DNA of 64,000 nt. Origin: UBA11865 sp963749825 (GTDB taxonomy: Bacteria; Chloroflexota; Anaerolineae; Promineifilales; Promineifilaceae). Numbering within the stretch: the stretch's first letter is position 1; each line of letters starts with the position of its first letter. Where the stretch lies: NCBI GenBank assembly GCA_963749825.1, contig CAVVOI010000014.1, forward strand, positions 1 through 64,000, given 5' to 3'. Below are positions 51,924-59,865 of this stretch, in pieces. Below the pieces are notes generated by a model. It did not search any database, was not told the DNA's origin, and saw nothing but the letters and a program-made list of their open reading frames with translations. Both the position numbers and the translations under genes were made by a program.

Positions 51924-54371
51924 TTAAAGTTTGATGGCTATTTCACAAGGGCCATCGGTAAGCAAATCGAATGTGTTAGACGAATGTTCTCGACCAATGA
52001 TGATTTGCGTGGCTCTTGTAATGCTCTGCAGATCGATTTTGGCCGCATGAAGCTCATCAACAAGCGATTGATCTTGAGGCCAAATAATTAACATTTCTAT
52101 TTTCGAACCCAATGAGATGTTGGCGTTGCTCTTATAGCGTCGAACCGCGGTCGCGATTTCAACCATGATTTTGCCCATCGCCTCGGCGTTGCTATCGTTA
52201 AGACGATCAATGGCTATTGGCCAGAAGGACCGGTGAATGGAATCGGTAGATTCTTTCTCTGCAAAAAGGGCGAGATAAATTTCCTCTGTCACATGGGACA
52301 AGATCGGGGCGAATAGCTTGATGATCGTGAGCAGTGTCAATTGAAGCGTAAAAAGCGCTCCTTCATGCAGCTCATGTTTATCATCATAGAGTCGCTTTTT
52401 CGCCATTTCGATATAGTTATCCGCGAATTCGGTCCAAAGGAAAACTTCAACAAGATTTTTTGCTACAGCGTAGTCGTATGCTCGGTACGATTCAGATGAT
52501 TGGTAAATCAGATTTTGAAGACGTGATAGGATCCACTTGTCAGCTGGCGATAGGCGCGGCAAGTGACTGGTAGGCGAGTAATCGGAAATGAAACGTTCGC
52601 TAAAGCGGGCCAGGTTCCAGAGTTTCGTTACGAGCTTTGATCCTGCCTGGATGCGTTCTTCGCTGATTATTGCATCTTTGCCAAGCCCACTACTCGCAGC
52701 CCAATAGCGTACGGCGTCGGCCGAGTAGCGATCTATCACCGCCATAGGGGCCACAGGACCTCCCCCGCGACTCTTGCTGATCTTGCCGCTTCCTTCCGGA
52801 CTTAAGCCCCAGCCCGAGATGACTGCTTCTTTCCAGGGTATGCGCCCAAAATGATGGTGAGCTTTGACAATACTATAAAATGCCCAGGTGCGAATAATCT
52901 CATGGGCTTGGGTTCGCATTGATAATGGGTGATAGGTTTGTCCATCAAATCCACTTTGGCCCAGCCAACTACCAACAACCTGTGGTGCCAAAGAGGATGT
53001 GGCCCAAGTGTCCATAACATCTTCTTCGGGAATGAAGGCATTGTGTCCGCAGAAACATGATTGGCTGGGTTGTTGTTCAAGGGGATCAACCGGCAGTTCA
53101 TCTTTTAAGGCTAGATGCTCTGCTCCGCAGCGTTCGCAATACCAGAGAGGGAAGGATACGCCAAAGTATCGTTGTCGAGAGATGCACCAATCCCAATTGA
53201 GGTTTTCTACCCATTGGCGGAAACGTACCTTCATATGATCTGGATACCACTTTACCTTTTCACCAGCCTCCAAGAATGATTGTTTGTACTCCAATATACG
53301 CACGAACCATTGCCAGGTCAGGATATATTCGACTGGTGTATCGCAACGTTCGTGAACGCGGACAGTTTGCTCTGCCGGTCGCCGGTCTCGTAATAGACCT
53401 TTTGCTTCCAAAGATTCCTTGATTCGGCGGCGAGCTTCGGAAACTGTCAAGCTGGCATAGAGGCCTGTCTCCCCGGTTAGCCGGCCGTCTTTGCCGATGG
53501 CTTCCACCAGGGCTAGATCATGGTTATACCACCAGGTTACATCTGTCGTGTCGCCAAATGTGCAACACATCACAGCGCCGGTTCCTTTACTCGATTCAGC
53601 ATCAGAGTCAGCCAGCAAGGGCACACTTTGGCCAAAAAGTGGGACTCGAACGTCCATGCCAACGATCTTCTTGTACCGCGCATCTTCCGGATGGACGAAA
53701 ACTGCAACACAGGCTGGCAATAATTCTGGTCGTGTCGTCGCGATGGGGATTGGGTCGCCATTGCTTAACTCGAAATCTATGGTTACCAATTCGCTGATGC
53801 GTTCTAAGTCATCAAGTTCAGCCTGGGCGATGGCGGTTTGACATTCGGGACACCAAATCGTTGGTGTGCGCTTTCGATAGACCAGTCCTTTTTCATATAG
53901 ATCCAGGAACGAGAGCTGGGACAATCGTCGTGTCGGACCATCGATCGTGCGGTAGGTGTATCTCCAATCGATTGAAAGTGCCAAGCGTTTCCAGAGCGCT
54001 TCATAGTCCCGCTCAACCTCCTGGCTAACCTGAAGGCACTTTTCGATAAAGTCACTTCTCGAGAGATCAGTGGCTTTGATTTGTAGTCTTTTTTCGACGA
54101 GTCGCTCTGTTGGCAGGCCATTATCGTCGTATCCCATGGGATATAATACATTCCGACCGTTCATTCGCCAGAAACGGGCAAAAAAATCGGCATGGCTATA
54201 AGAATAGACATGACCAAGGTGTAGAGAGCCCGAAACTGTGGGTGGGGGAGTGTCTATGACATATTTTGGCCGTTCATCCTCAGCTGAGAAAGCATTGACG
54301 CCAAGTCTTTGCCATAAGGCCTGCAGTTCTGGCTCGATATCTTGTGGTTTATAATTCTTCGCTAATTTCAT
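51924..54371 (-). CDS. valS: Valine-tRNA ligase, archaeal-type (type 2)
   Basis: A class I synthetase charging tRNA-Val. The HIGH motif is in PPPTVSGSLHLGHV, followed by YPMGYDDNGLPTERLVEKR, the pattern of the archaeal/Rickettsia-type ValRS, unlike the bacterial GWDHAG form. The KMSKS loop reads KISKS, the editing domain has ATTRPELLPACVAVFVHPED, and a zinc-like CERCGAEH lies in the catalytic insert. It has 815 residues from the ATG at 54371 (AAGGAA upstream) and no C-terminal coiled-coil arm. A T-box leader controls it. Confidence 0.95.
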   Translation of the reverse strand: MKLAKNYKPQDIEPELQALWQRLGVNAFSAEDERPKYVIDTPPPTVSGSLHLGHVYSYSHADFFARFWRMNGRNVLYPMGYDDNGLPTERLVEKRLQIKATDLSRSDFIEKCLQVSQEVERDYEALWKRLALSIDWRYTYRTIDGPTRRLSQLSFLDLYEKGLVYRKRTPTIWCPECQTAIAQAELDDLERISELVTIDFELSNGDPIPIATTRPELLPACVAVFVHPEDARYKKIVGMDVRVPLFGQSVPLLADSDAESSKGTGAVMCCTFGDTTDVTWWYNHDLALVEAIGKDGRLTGETGLYASLTVSEARRRIKESLEAKGLLRDRRPAEQTVRVHERCDTPVEYILTWQWFVRILEYKQSFLEAGEKVKWYPDHMKVRFRQWVENLNWDWCISRQRYFGVSFPLWYCERCGAEHLALKDELPVDPLEQQPSQSCFCGHNAFIPEEDVMDTWATSSLAPQVVGSWLGQSGFDGQTYHPLSMRTQAHEIIRTWAFYSIVKAHHHFGRIPWKEAVISGWGLSPEGSGKISKSRGGGPVAPMAVIDRYSADAVRYWAASSGLGKDAIISEERIQAGSKLVTKLWNLARFSERFISDYSPTSHLPRLSPADKWILSRLQNLIYQSSESYRAYDYAVAKNLVEVFLWTEFADNYIEMAKKRLYDDKHELHEGALFTLQLTLLTIIKLFAPILSHVTEEIYLALFAEKESTDSIHRSFWPIAIDRLNDSNAEAMGKIMVEIATAVRRYKSNANISLGSKIEMLIIWPQDQSLVDELHAAKIDLQSITRATQIIIGREHSSNTFDLLTDGPCEIAIKL

Positions 54372-54467
54372 ACGAATTCCTTCAATACCAATTGCCAAGT
54401 TACACTATTTTCAATCTACTGAGATCATGTTCGTCGCTTCAACCTTCCAGTGAAATAATCATTCATG

Positions 54468-54778
54468 AAAAAACCCTTTCGCCCAAAGAGGACGAAAGGG
54501 TTTGAATTACCTCCCGCGGTACCACCTCGATTCGCCGTTGTAACCAGCGCACTCAAGTGATCGAAGTAAATCGATCCTCATCAATAACGGGCTTACCCGT
54601 GCCGGTCTACTCCCTGGGTCAATCGCTGAGATTCGTCGCGACCTCAAATTTCTTCGGCATTCTAACTGGGCGACATTCAGCAGTTTGCACTCTGAGGAAG
54701 GCTTTCAGCTTCTGGCCTATCCGTCTCTAAAAGGTCAATACCTGCTTACTCCTCCCAGCGAAGGTACGATATTCTATT
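54468..54778 (-). ncRNA. T-box riboswitch of valS (valine, specifier GUC)
   Basis: The conserved T-box sequence AGGTGGTACCGCGGGAG is seen (54527-54511 on the minus strand). It is followed by a terminator: 10-bp stem AACCCTTTCG / CGAAAGGGTT with T-run (54502 to 54468). At the base of stem I, CTGGG (54758-54754) pairs with CCCAG (54670-54666). Directly before the 3' strand lies GAATGTCG, in which GTC (54674-54672) followed by a purine fits the specifier position and encodes valine. Uncharged tRNA-Val would favour the antiterminator and raise valS expression. Confidence 0.93.
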
Positions 54779-54784
54779 GAGCGC

Positions 54785-54812
54785 ATTATATTTGCGAATT
54801 AAAGCCTGTCAA
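54785..54812 (-). promoter_or_regulatory. Consensus promoter of valS
   Basis: On the minus strand a perfect TTGACA (54812-54807) and perfect TATAAT (54790-54785) are 16 bases apart. Transcription would start near 54778 and run into the T-box. Confidence 0.85.
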
Positions 54813-54959
54813 ATGAACGCTGATAGATCAATTACGTTTGTGCAATTGTGAGAGATGAAGCGCTCAAAAGCCAATAGCCTTTGAAGACATTCTTAATGTA
54901 TGATTTTGCCGTTTGACCCATGCCAGGGAAAATACGACAATCACGGCAGTTTTTATCCA

Positions 54960-56243
54960 ATGGCAAAGAAACTCGAAGCAATCACTATATTAATGGCCTT
55001 CGTTTTGTTGGCTTTATCCGCTTGCAGGCAAGTATCAGGAGATTCTCCTCGGCCGGTGATAGTAGCTGTCGACACCTCAGTGCCACCATTGACGGTTACA
55101 GCGCAAGTAACAATGAGCTTGCCGGCAGTTACCAGTACTCCTCTCAAGTCGCCAACCGATACCCCTGTAGCTATGTCTACCCGTGTGCCCACAGCCGGAC
55201 CAACGGTTATCGAGAAAACTAAACGTCCGACAAGTATAATCACTCCTACAATCACGCCCACAGAAGAGTTAGTACCAGGTGCGACGCTGACTGAACTGGC
55301 GATATCTGATCCTGTCGATCGCTCCTGCCCAGATCCACCCCCAGGAAAACCTGATTACGATCACTATTTCTTGAGCCCTAGTTTTTGGCCTGTTCCTGAA
55401 CAAGCGGCCGAATCTCATTTTTGGCTAGCCAAACCGTTGCCCGGTGGAGGAAGACTTCTATATACTGAATGGTTACCTTATGGATATGATGCCGGAGGCC
55501 GCTATTTGCTCCATAATGGTATCGATGCTGCAGAACCACAGGGTACGCCCTTGTTGGCGGTAGATGATGGCTTAGTGGTTGTTGCGGGAGATGACTATAC
55601 AAAGCTCTACGGCTGGCGCTGTGACTGGTACGGAAACCTGGTCGTCATTGAACTGGACAGACAATGGAGAGGTCAGCCAGTTTATATCGTTTATGGACAT
55701 GTTCTTGAAATCGAAGTAGAAGCGGGACAGAGGGTTGAACGCGGAGAAAAGGTAGCCGAGGTGGGCGTCGGCGGGGCAGCAAAATTACCGCACCTTCACT
55801 TCGAAGTGCGGGTGGGAACCAATGAGTTTGGATCTACACGAAACCCGCTACTTTGGCTCGAGCCGCCTTCCACACGAGGTATCATTGCCGGCCGATTAGT
55901 AGATCCTGAAGGCAGACCCTGGCAAGGTGTAACCGTAACAGCCGTCGCCAATTCAGATGAAGCAGAGAATAAGATTACCTGGACCTACCTGGATGATTCG
56001 CGACATCTGATTGGACCTGATGAAGTTTTGGCAGAAAATTTTGTTTTCGGCGATTTAAAGCCGGGGAACTATGATATTTACGTTGTATTGCAGGGCGAAA
56101 CTTATCGCCAAGCTGTAGAGGTCAAAGGTGGAGAATTGACAAAAGTCAATATCGTCACTGTTCCATATAGAACAGCGACACCGGCACCGATTGAGACCGC
56201 GGTTACGCCACCCACGCTTGAAAGTACAGAAACGTCGTCTTAG
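54960..56243 (+). CDS. M23-family peptidase lipoprotein
   Basis: The ATG at 54960 begins a lipoprotein signal with lipobox ALSAC (Cys near residue 22), giving 427 residues; an in-frame start at 54900 lacks signal character. A Thr/Pro-rich linker follows, then the LytM/M23 zinc domain: HNGIDAAEPQGTP (ligands His and Asp), and HLHFEVRV with the H-x-H pair. A C-terminal carboxypeptidase-regulatory-like (beta-sandwich) domain begins near GIIAGRLVDPEGRPW. M23 domains cut peptidoglycan cross-links; Chloroflexota often have unusual walls, so the substrate is uncertain. Confidence 0.86.
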   Translation: MAKKLEAITILMAFVLLALSACRQVSGDSPRPVIVAVDTSVPPLTVTAQVTMSLPAVTSTPLKSPTDTPVAMSTRVPTAGPTVIEKTKRPTSIITPTITPTEELVPGATLTELAISDPVDRSCPDPPPGKPDYDHYFLSPSFWPVPEQAAESHFWLAKPLPGGGRLLYTEWLPYGYDAGGRYLLHNGIDAAEPQGTPLLAVDDGLVVVAGDDYTKLYGWRCDWYGNLVVIELDRQWRGQPVYIVYGHVLEIEVEAGQRVERGEKVAEVGVGGAAKLPHLHFEVRVGTNEFGSTRNPLLWLEPPSTRGIIAGRLVDPEGRPWQGVTVTAVANSDEAENKITWTYLDDSRHLIGPDEVLAENFVFGDLKPGNYDIYVVLQGETYRQAVEVKGGELTKVNIVTVPYRTATPAPIETAVTPPTLESTETSS

Positions 56244-56263
56244 CATGTAATGGGGAATTCAAC

Positions 56264-57472
56264 ATGAAAGAACAGCGAACGATCACTATTCTATGCCTGG
56301 CCAGTTTCTATAAAGGAGCAGCGTTTATCCAGGCCTGTAAACAGCAAGGTTGCCACGTCATCCTCTTGACCAAAGAGAAACTTGCTGATGAGGATTGGCC
56401 TTGGGAGTCGATAGATGAACGCTTTCTAATGGCAGATTTGAGCAAAAAGCCGGATATCATTTACGCCGTCAGTTATCTGGCCCGGTCGAGGAAAATTGAC
56501 CGAATCATCGCTCTCGACGACTTCGACGTGGAAACGGCCGCGGCTCTACGTGAGCATTTGCGAGTTCCCGGAATGGGTGATACGACAGCGCGTTATTTCC
56601 GGGATAAATTGGCCATGCGTGTTCAAGCCCAAGAAAAGGGGATACTCGTTCCAGAATTCTGCGCAGTTCTTAATTATGATGAAATCCGGCATTTCGTTCA
56701 GGAAATCGAACCGCCATGGGTCCTAAAGCCTCGATCACAGGCAGGAGCTATGGGAATAAAAAAAATCTATTCTGCGGAAGAATTTTGGCGAATACTCGAT
56801 GAGTTGGGTGATCGCCAGTCTTTTTTTGTGCTGGAGCAATTTGTCCCCGGCGAGATTTATCATATCGATTCGATCATATCGGAAAGGAAGATCGTCTTTT
56901 CAGAGGTCCATAAATATAAGCGACCGCCATTATCCGTGTCCCACGAAGGGGGGGTATTCATCAGCCGGACGTTAACCAGAGATTCAAGTGTTTCAGAAGA
57001 GTTGCGATTGCTAAATCGAGAATTGATGCAGGCGTTAGGTATGTTGCGCGGTGTGACCCATACCGAATTTATCAGGGGAGAAAGGGATAAGCGGTTCTAC
57101 TTCTTGGAGACAGCAGCTCGCGTTGGCGGAGCCAATATCGCTGAAATGGTGGAGCATGCGACCGGCGTCAACTTGTGGAGGGAGTGGGCAGCTATTGAGT
57201 TGGCGAACATCCGAGGCGAAGATTATCCGCATCCTGAGTCTGCAAATAATTATGCCGGCATTCTGATTTGCCTTGCCCGTCAGGAGTATCCTGACTTATC
57301 TGCTTACAATGATCCAGAAGTGGTCTGGCAGCTCCACAAGAAGAACCATGCCGGCTTGATCGTCGCCTCAGAAAAACAAAACAAGATCGAAGAGCTGATC
57401 GATGATTATAGCCAGCGATTTTCGGCGGATTTTCTCGCCTTCGCACCACCATTGGACGAAGCACCGATTTAA
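56264..57472 (+). CDS. ATP-grasp domain protein
   Basis: A 402-residue protein of the carbamoyl-phosphate-synthase-like ATP-grasp fold: an N-terminal domain with LCLASFYKGAAFIQACK, central PPWVLKPRSQAGAMGIKKI (ATP-lid loop), FFVLEQFVPGEIYHID and the metal-binding FLETAARVGGANIAEM. Such enzymes join a carboxylate to an amine or thiol. The partner substrate is unknown; neither flanking gene gives a clear hint. It begins 21 bases after the M23 gene, probably in one transcript. Confidence 0.85.
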   Translation: MKEQRTITILCLASFYKGAAFIQACKQQGCHVILLTKEKLADEDWPWESIDERFLMADLSKKPDIIYAVSYLARSRKIDRIIALDDFDVETAAALREHLRVPGMGDTTARYFRDKLAMRVQAQEKGILVPEFCAVLNYDEIRHFVQEIEPPWVLKPRSQAGAMGIKKIYSAEEFWRILDELGDRQSFFVLEQFVPGEIYHIDSIISERKIVFSEVHKYKRPPLSVSHEGGVFISRTLTRDSSVSEELRLLNRELMQALGMLRGVTHTEFIRGERDKRFYFLETAARVGGANIAEMVEHATGVNLWREWAAIELANIRGEDYPHPESANNYAGILICLARQEYPDLSAYNDPEVVWQLHKKNHAGLIVASEKQNKIEELIDDYSQRFSADFLAFAPPLDEAPI

Positions 57473-57534
57473 GTATTGAGGGATCTAAGGTTAGTGGACT
57501 GACTGAGCTTTTTGGATCTTGGACGAAGCAATCT

Positions 57535-59676
57535 TTATTTGGTAATTGCCGGTAAAAAGATAGGACGGATACCAAAGGTCACTTTAGTAAAATCAGTATT
57601 GTTCTCAAGATCAATTTCAGGTTCGGCGACTTCAAGCGTGATAGTCACAGGATAAGATATCCACTTTTCGCCGCTATCAGATAGTTCCAGGTAGAGTTGG
57701 AACGGTTGAATATTCAGCGGATTAATATCTTGAAGAAGCCAGCGCAGATGGTTTCCATCGATGATCGGCTGTCCAGGCGCCGATCCACTGACCCCAACAT
57801 AACTAAGCCCTGAGGGAAGCGTGGCGGTCAAAATGCCACCGGAAGCCGCTAATGTTCCCTCATTACCAAAGAAAATCGTGACTTCGGCATCCTCTCCTTC
57901 TTTTGGTAAGTAGCCGTCGCTGCTAAATTTAACACTGCCGTCGATATAAAGGCGAGTTGTATTGGCATATCCCTCCCAACTCATCGAGAACGGCGGAACC
58001 TCACTTCGGTGAAAGATCATCGGTTGTGTCTGTATCCGAAGGTGGCTATCGACGAGCGCGTAATAGAGGTGCCGCCTTTCATTTTGATCTGCATCAGTCC
58101 AGGTGATGATAGCATTGTCGTCCGAATCGGCCGCGACCGATACACCGTAATCCCCTCCGATGGCTATGCCGGGGCCATCTTCCAGACAAACAGGATTGCC
58201 GGTAGGATTATAGTTAGCGCCCAAAACAGAAATCTTGGTCCGGCCAGAAAAATTGCTATTAGAACAGCCCCAAGCATTCCAAGTAACCAGAATCCGGCCG
58301 TCTGACAATTCGGCCGCACTTGAGGTCAGCCAATCAACAACCTTCTCACTTCTGGATAAGTTGTTGGTTGGCCTGAAAACAGTACCATCGCTGTTGATAA
58401 TGGCATAGTAAATATCATCATCTTCCGGGCTGCGTCTTACCCAAGTTAAGAGGACACGATTATTGGTGAGGCCGGTTACAATGGGGCTCGCATAGCCGAT
58501 ATCATCGGGAACATCATTCGTGTAATTCGTCGTGCCGGTAAAGATATCCCCGCTTCTGTCACGAACAGCATAATAGATATCTCTAACGCTTCCTCCAGCC
58601 TCTTCGTGACTGCTCTGCCAGGCAAAGAAAAATCGTTCATCATGTGTGGCTGCCACTCGGGAAAATTCTACTACTGGGGTATCAACGGTACTGGTCGTTA
58701 CCCAGCCTGAGATCATGGTGATATTGGTCGGGTTGATCAGAACTTGTCCGGAGGGATAGGCGGTCGCGTAAAAAACATTGTAATTAGCGGCGCCGTTCTC
58801 GTCGATAATTTGGCGTTGCCAGCTAATCCCCAAGTAGCCCTCAGGTGTAGCAGCGATAGTGGGCCTAATATCTTGGGTAGCCAATGTGGCTGTTGAGTGA
58901 TCAGTCAGCCGGATGATTGGCGTCGTTGGCTGGCCCGATTTATCAGTCAAGAGATATTCGATTTCTGACATCCATTGCCCACGATAATAATGCCATTTGC
59001 TCCAGACATAACCATAGCCTGTCGGTGTCTCAACCACGGCAGCTCCGATCGCATCATAGCCATCAGGTGTCGTCTTCTGTTTCGATTTACCAACAGGATC
59101 GGTCAGTATCAAGCTCATGGCATCGTCGGCGTGATCCCTAAAGGCTTGAACAAAAGGTGCAGGTATGGCCACCTGTAAAACGGCTGTCTCGGTAATGGTT
59201 GGGCTGATTGTAGAGGAAACCTCTATATCAGCTCGATTATCGTCGCCGACCTCAGCCAATGATGGTGTATCGATCTCCGCAATCACCTTGAAAGTTTGGC
59301 CCTGGTAAACGACCCCCGTATCTTTGGTGCCATTGTTATTGGTATCCGTAAGGGGGGTAAGGCCGTCCGGTCCATAAAGTTCGACTGACCAAGTTGTGCT
59401 GACTTCCAACTCATAAATGTCTGAAATGACGACGCCATTATTACGAATAGGTATGCTGAAGGTTGCGTCGATCCCGGCCGAAGTAAATTGTCCTTGCCGG
59501 AGCGGATAAATTGTGAAGTAGTCACCATCAGAGGGAGCCAGTGAGAGCGAAGATGGTTCCACTTCTAAGGCGTTCAAGTTACCTTGTGGAATGAATAAAG
59601 CAAGCAACATCCAAAATACTATAACTGCCGTTAGACTGGCAGTTGAAATTCCGATCATTGTGAATTGCCTTCTCAC
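57535..59676 (-). CDS. Large secreted protein with beta-propeller-like and DUF11-like parts, C-terminal IFLPAITK
   Basis: A 713-residue protein with an N-terminal signal or anchor helix (about 9-31) and a conserved-looking region to about 165 (SIPIRNNGVVISDIYELEV). Residues about 200-560 repeat the pattern of strand, aromatic W, then polar turn (YGYVWSKWHYY, YLGISWQRQI, RFFFAWQSSHE, RVLLTWVRRS, RILVTWNAWG, NAIITWTDAD), which suggests a beta-propeller. A DUF11-like beta-sandwich follows. The extreme C-terminus IFLPAITK resembles the YLPLV-type ends of Chloroflexota secreted proteins. No enzyme motif is visible. Confidence 0.7.
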   Translation of the reverse strand: MRRQFTMIGISTASLTAVIVFWMLLALFIPQGNLNALEVEPSSLSLAPSDGDYFTIYPLRQGQFTSAGIDATFSIPIRNNGVVISDIYELEVSTTWSVELYGPDGLTPLTDTNNNGTKDTGVVYQGQTFKVIAEIDTPSLAEVGDDNRADIEVSSTISPTITETAVLQVAIPAPFVQAFRDHADDAMSLILTDPVGKSKQKTTPDGYDAIGAAVVETPTGYGYVWSKWHYYRGQWMSEIEYLLTDKSGQPTTPIIRLTDHSTATLATQDIRPTIAATPEGYLGISWQRQIIDENGAANYNVFYATAYPSGQVLINPTNITMISGWVTTSTVDTPVVEFSRVAATHDERFFFAWQSSHEEAGGSVRDIYYAVRDRSGDIFTGTTNYTNDVPDDIGYASPIVTGLTNNRVLLTWVRRSPEDDDIYYAIINSDGTVFRPTNNLSRSEKVVDWLTSSAAELSDGRILVTWNAWGCSNSNFSGRTKISVLGANYNPTGNPVCLEDGPGIAIGGDYGVSVAADSDDNAIITWTDADQNERRHLYYALVDSHLRIQTQPMIFHRSEVPPFSMSWEGYANTTRLYIDGSVKFSSDGYLPKEGEDAEVTIFFGNEGTLAASGGILTATLPSGLSYVGVSGSAPGQPIIDGNHLRWLLQDINPLNIQPFQLYLELSDSGEKWISYPVTITLEVAEPEIDLENNTDFTKVTFGIRPIFLPAITK

Positions 59677-59802
59677 GTTCTTGTCCCGCCGAAATTATAC
59701 CACGTCATTGGTACTCCCTTCGCATGAGATGATATCCGAAAACCGAGACATTTGCCCACATTTGGTAGAGAATTTCAGGTGTTTTTCATTAGCCAGCGTT
59801 CA

Positions 59803-59831
59803 TTGACACGCCACATTGGCTACCGTACAAT
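59803..59831 (+). promoter_or_regulatory. Promoter of alaS
   Basis: TTGACA (59803-59808), 17-base spacer, TACAAT (59826-59831). Start near 59838 gives a 28-base leader; no T-box is present here. Confidence 0.75.
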
Positions 59832-59865
59832 CGCCTCCACTTATACGAGTTCACAGAGGATAGGT

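Larger units (their letters stand above)
54399..54899. other. valS leader and divergent promoter region
   Basis: This 501-base gap is almost fully explained by the minus-strand valS leader (T-box element and promoter). The part from 54813 to 54899 holds only the upstream region of the M23 gene, in which I see no strong box. Confidence 0.7.
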
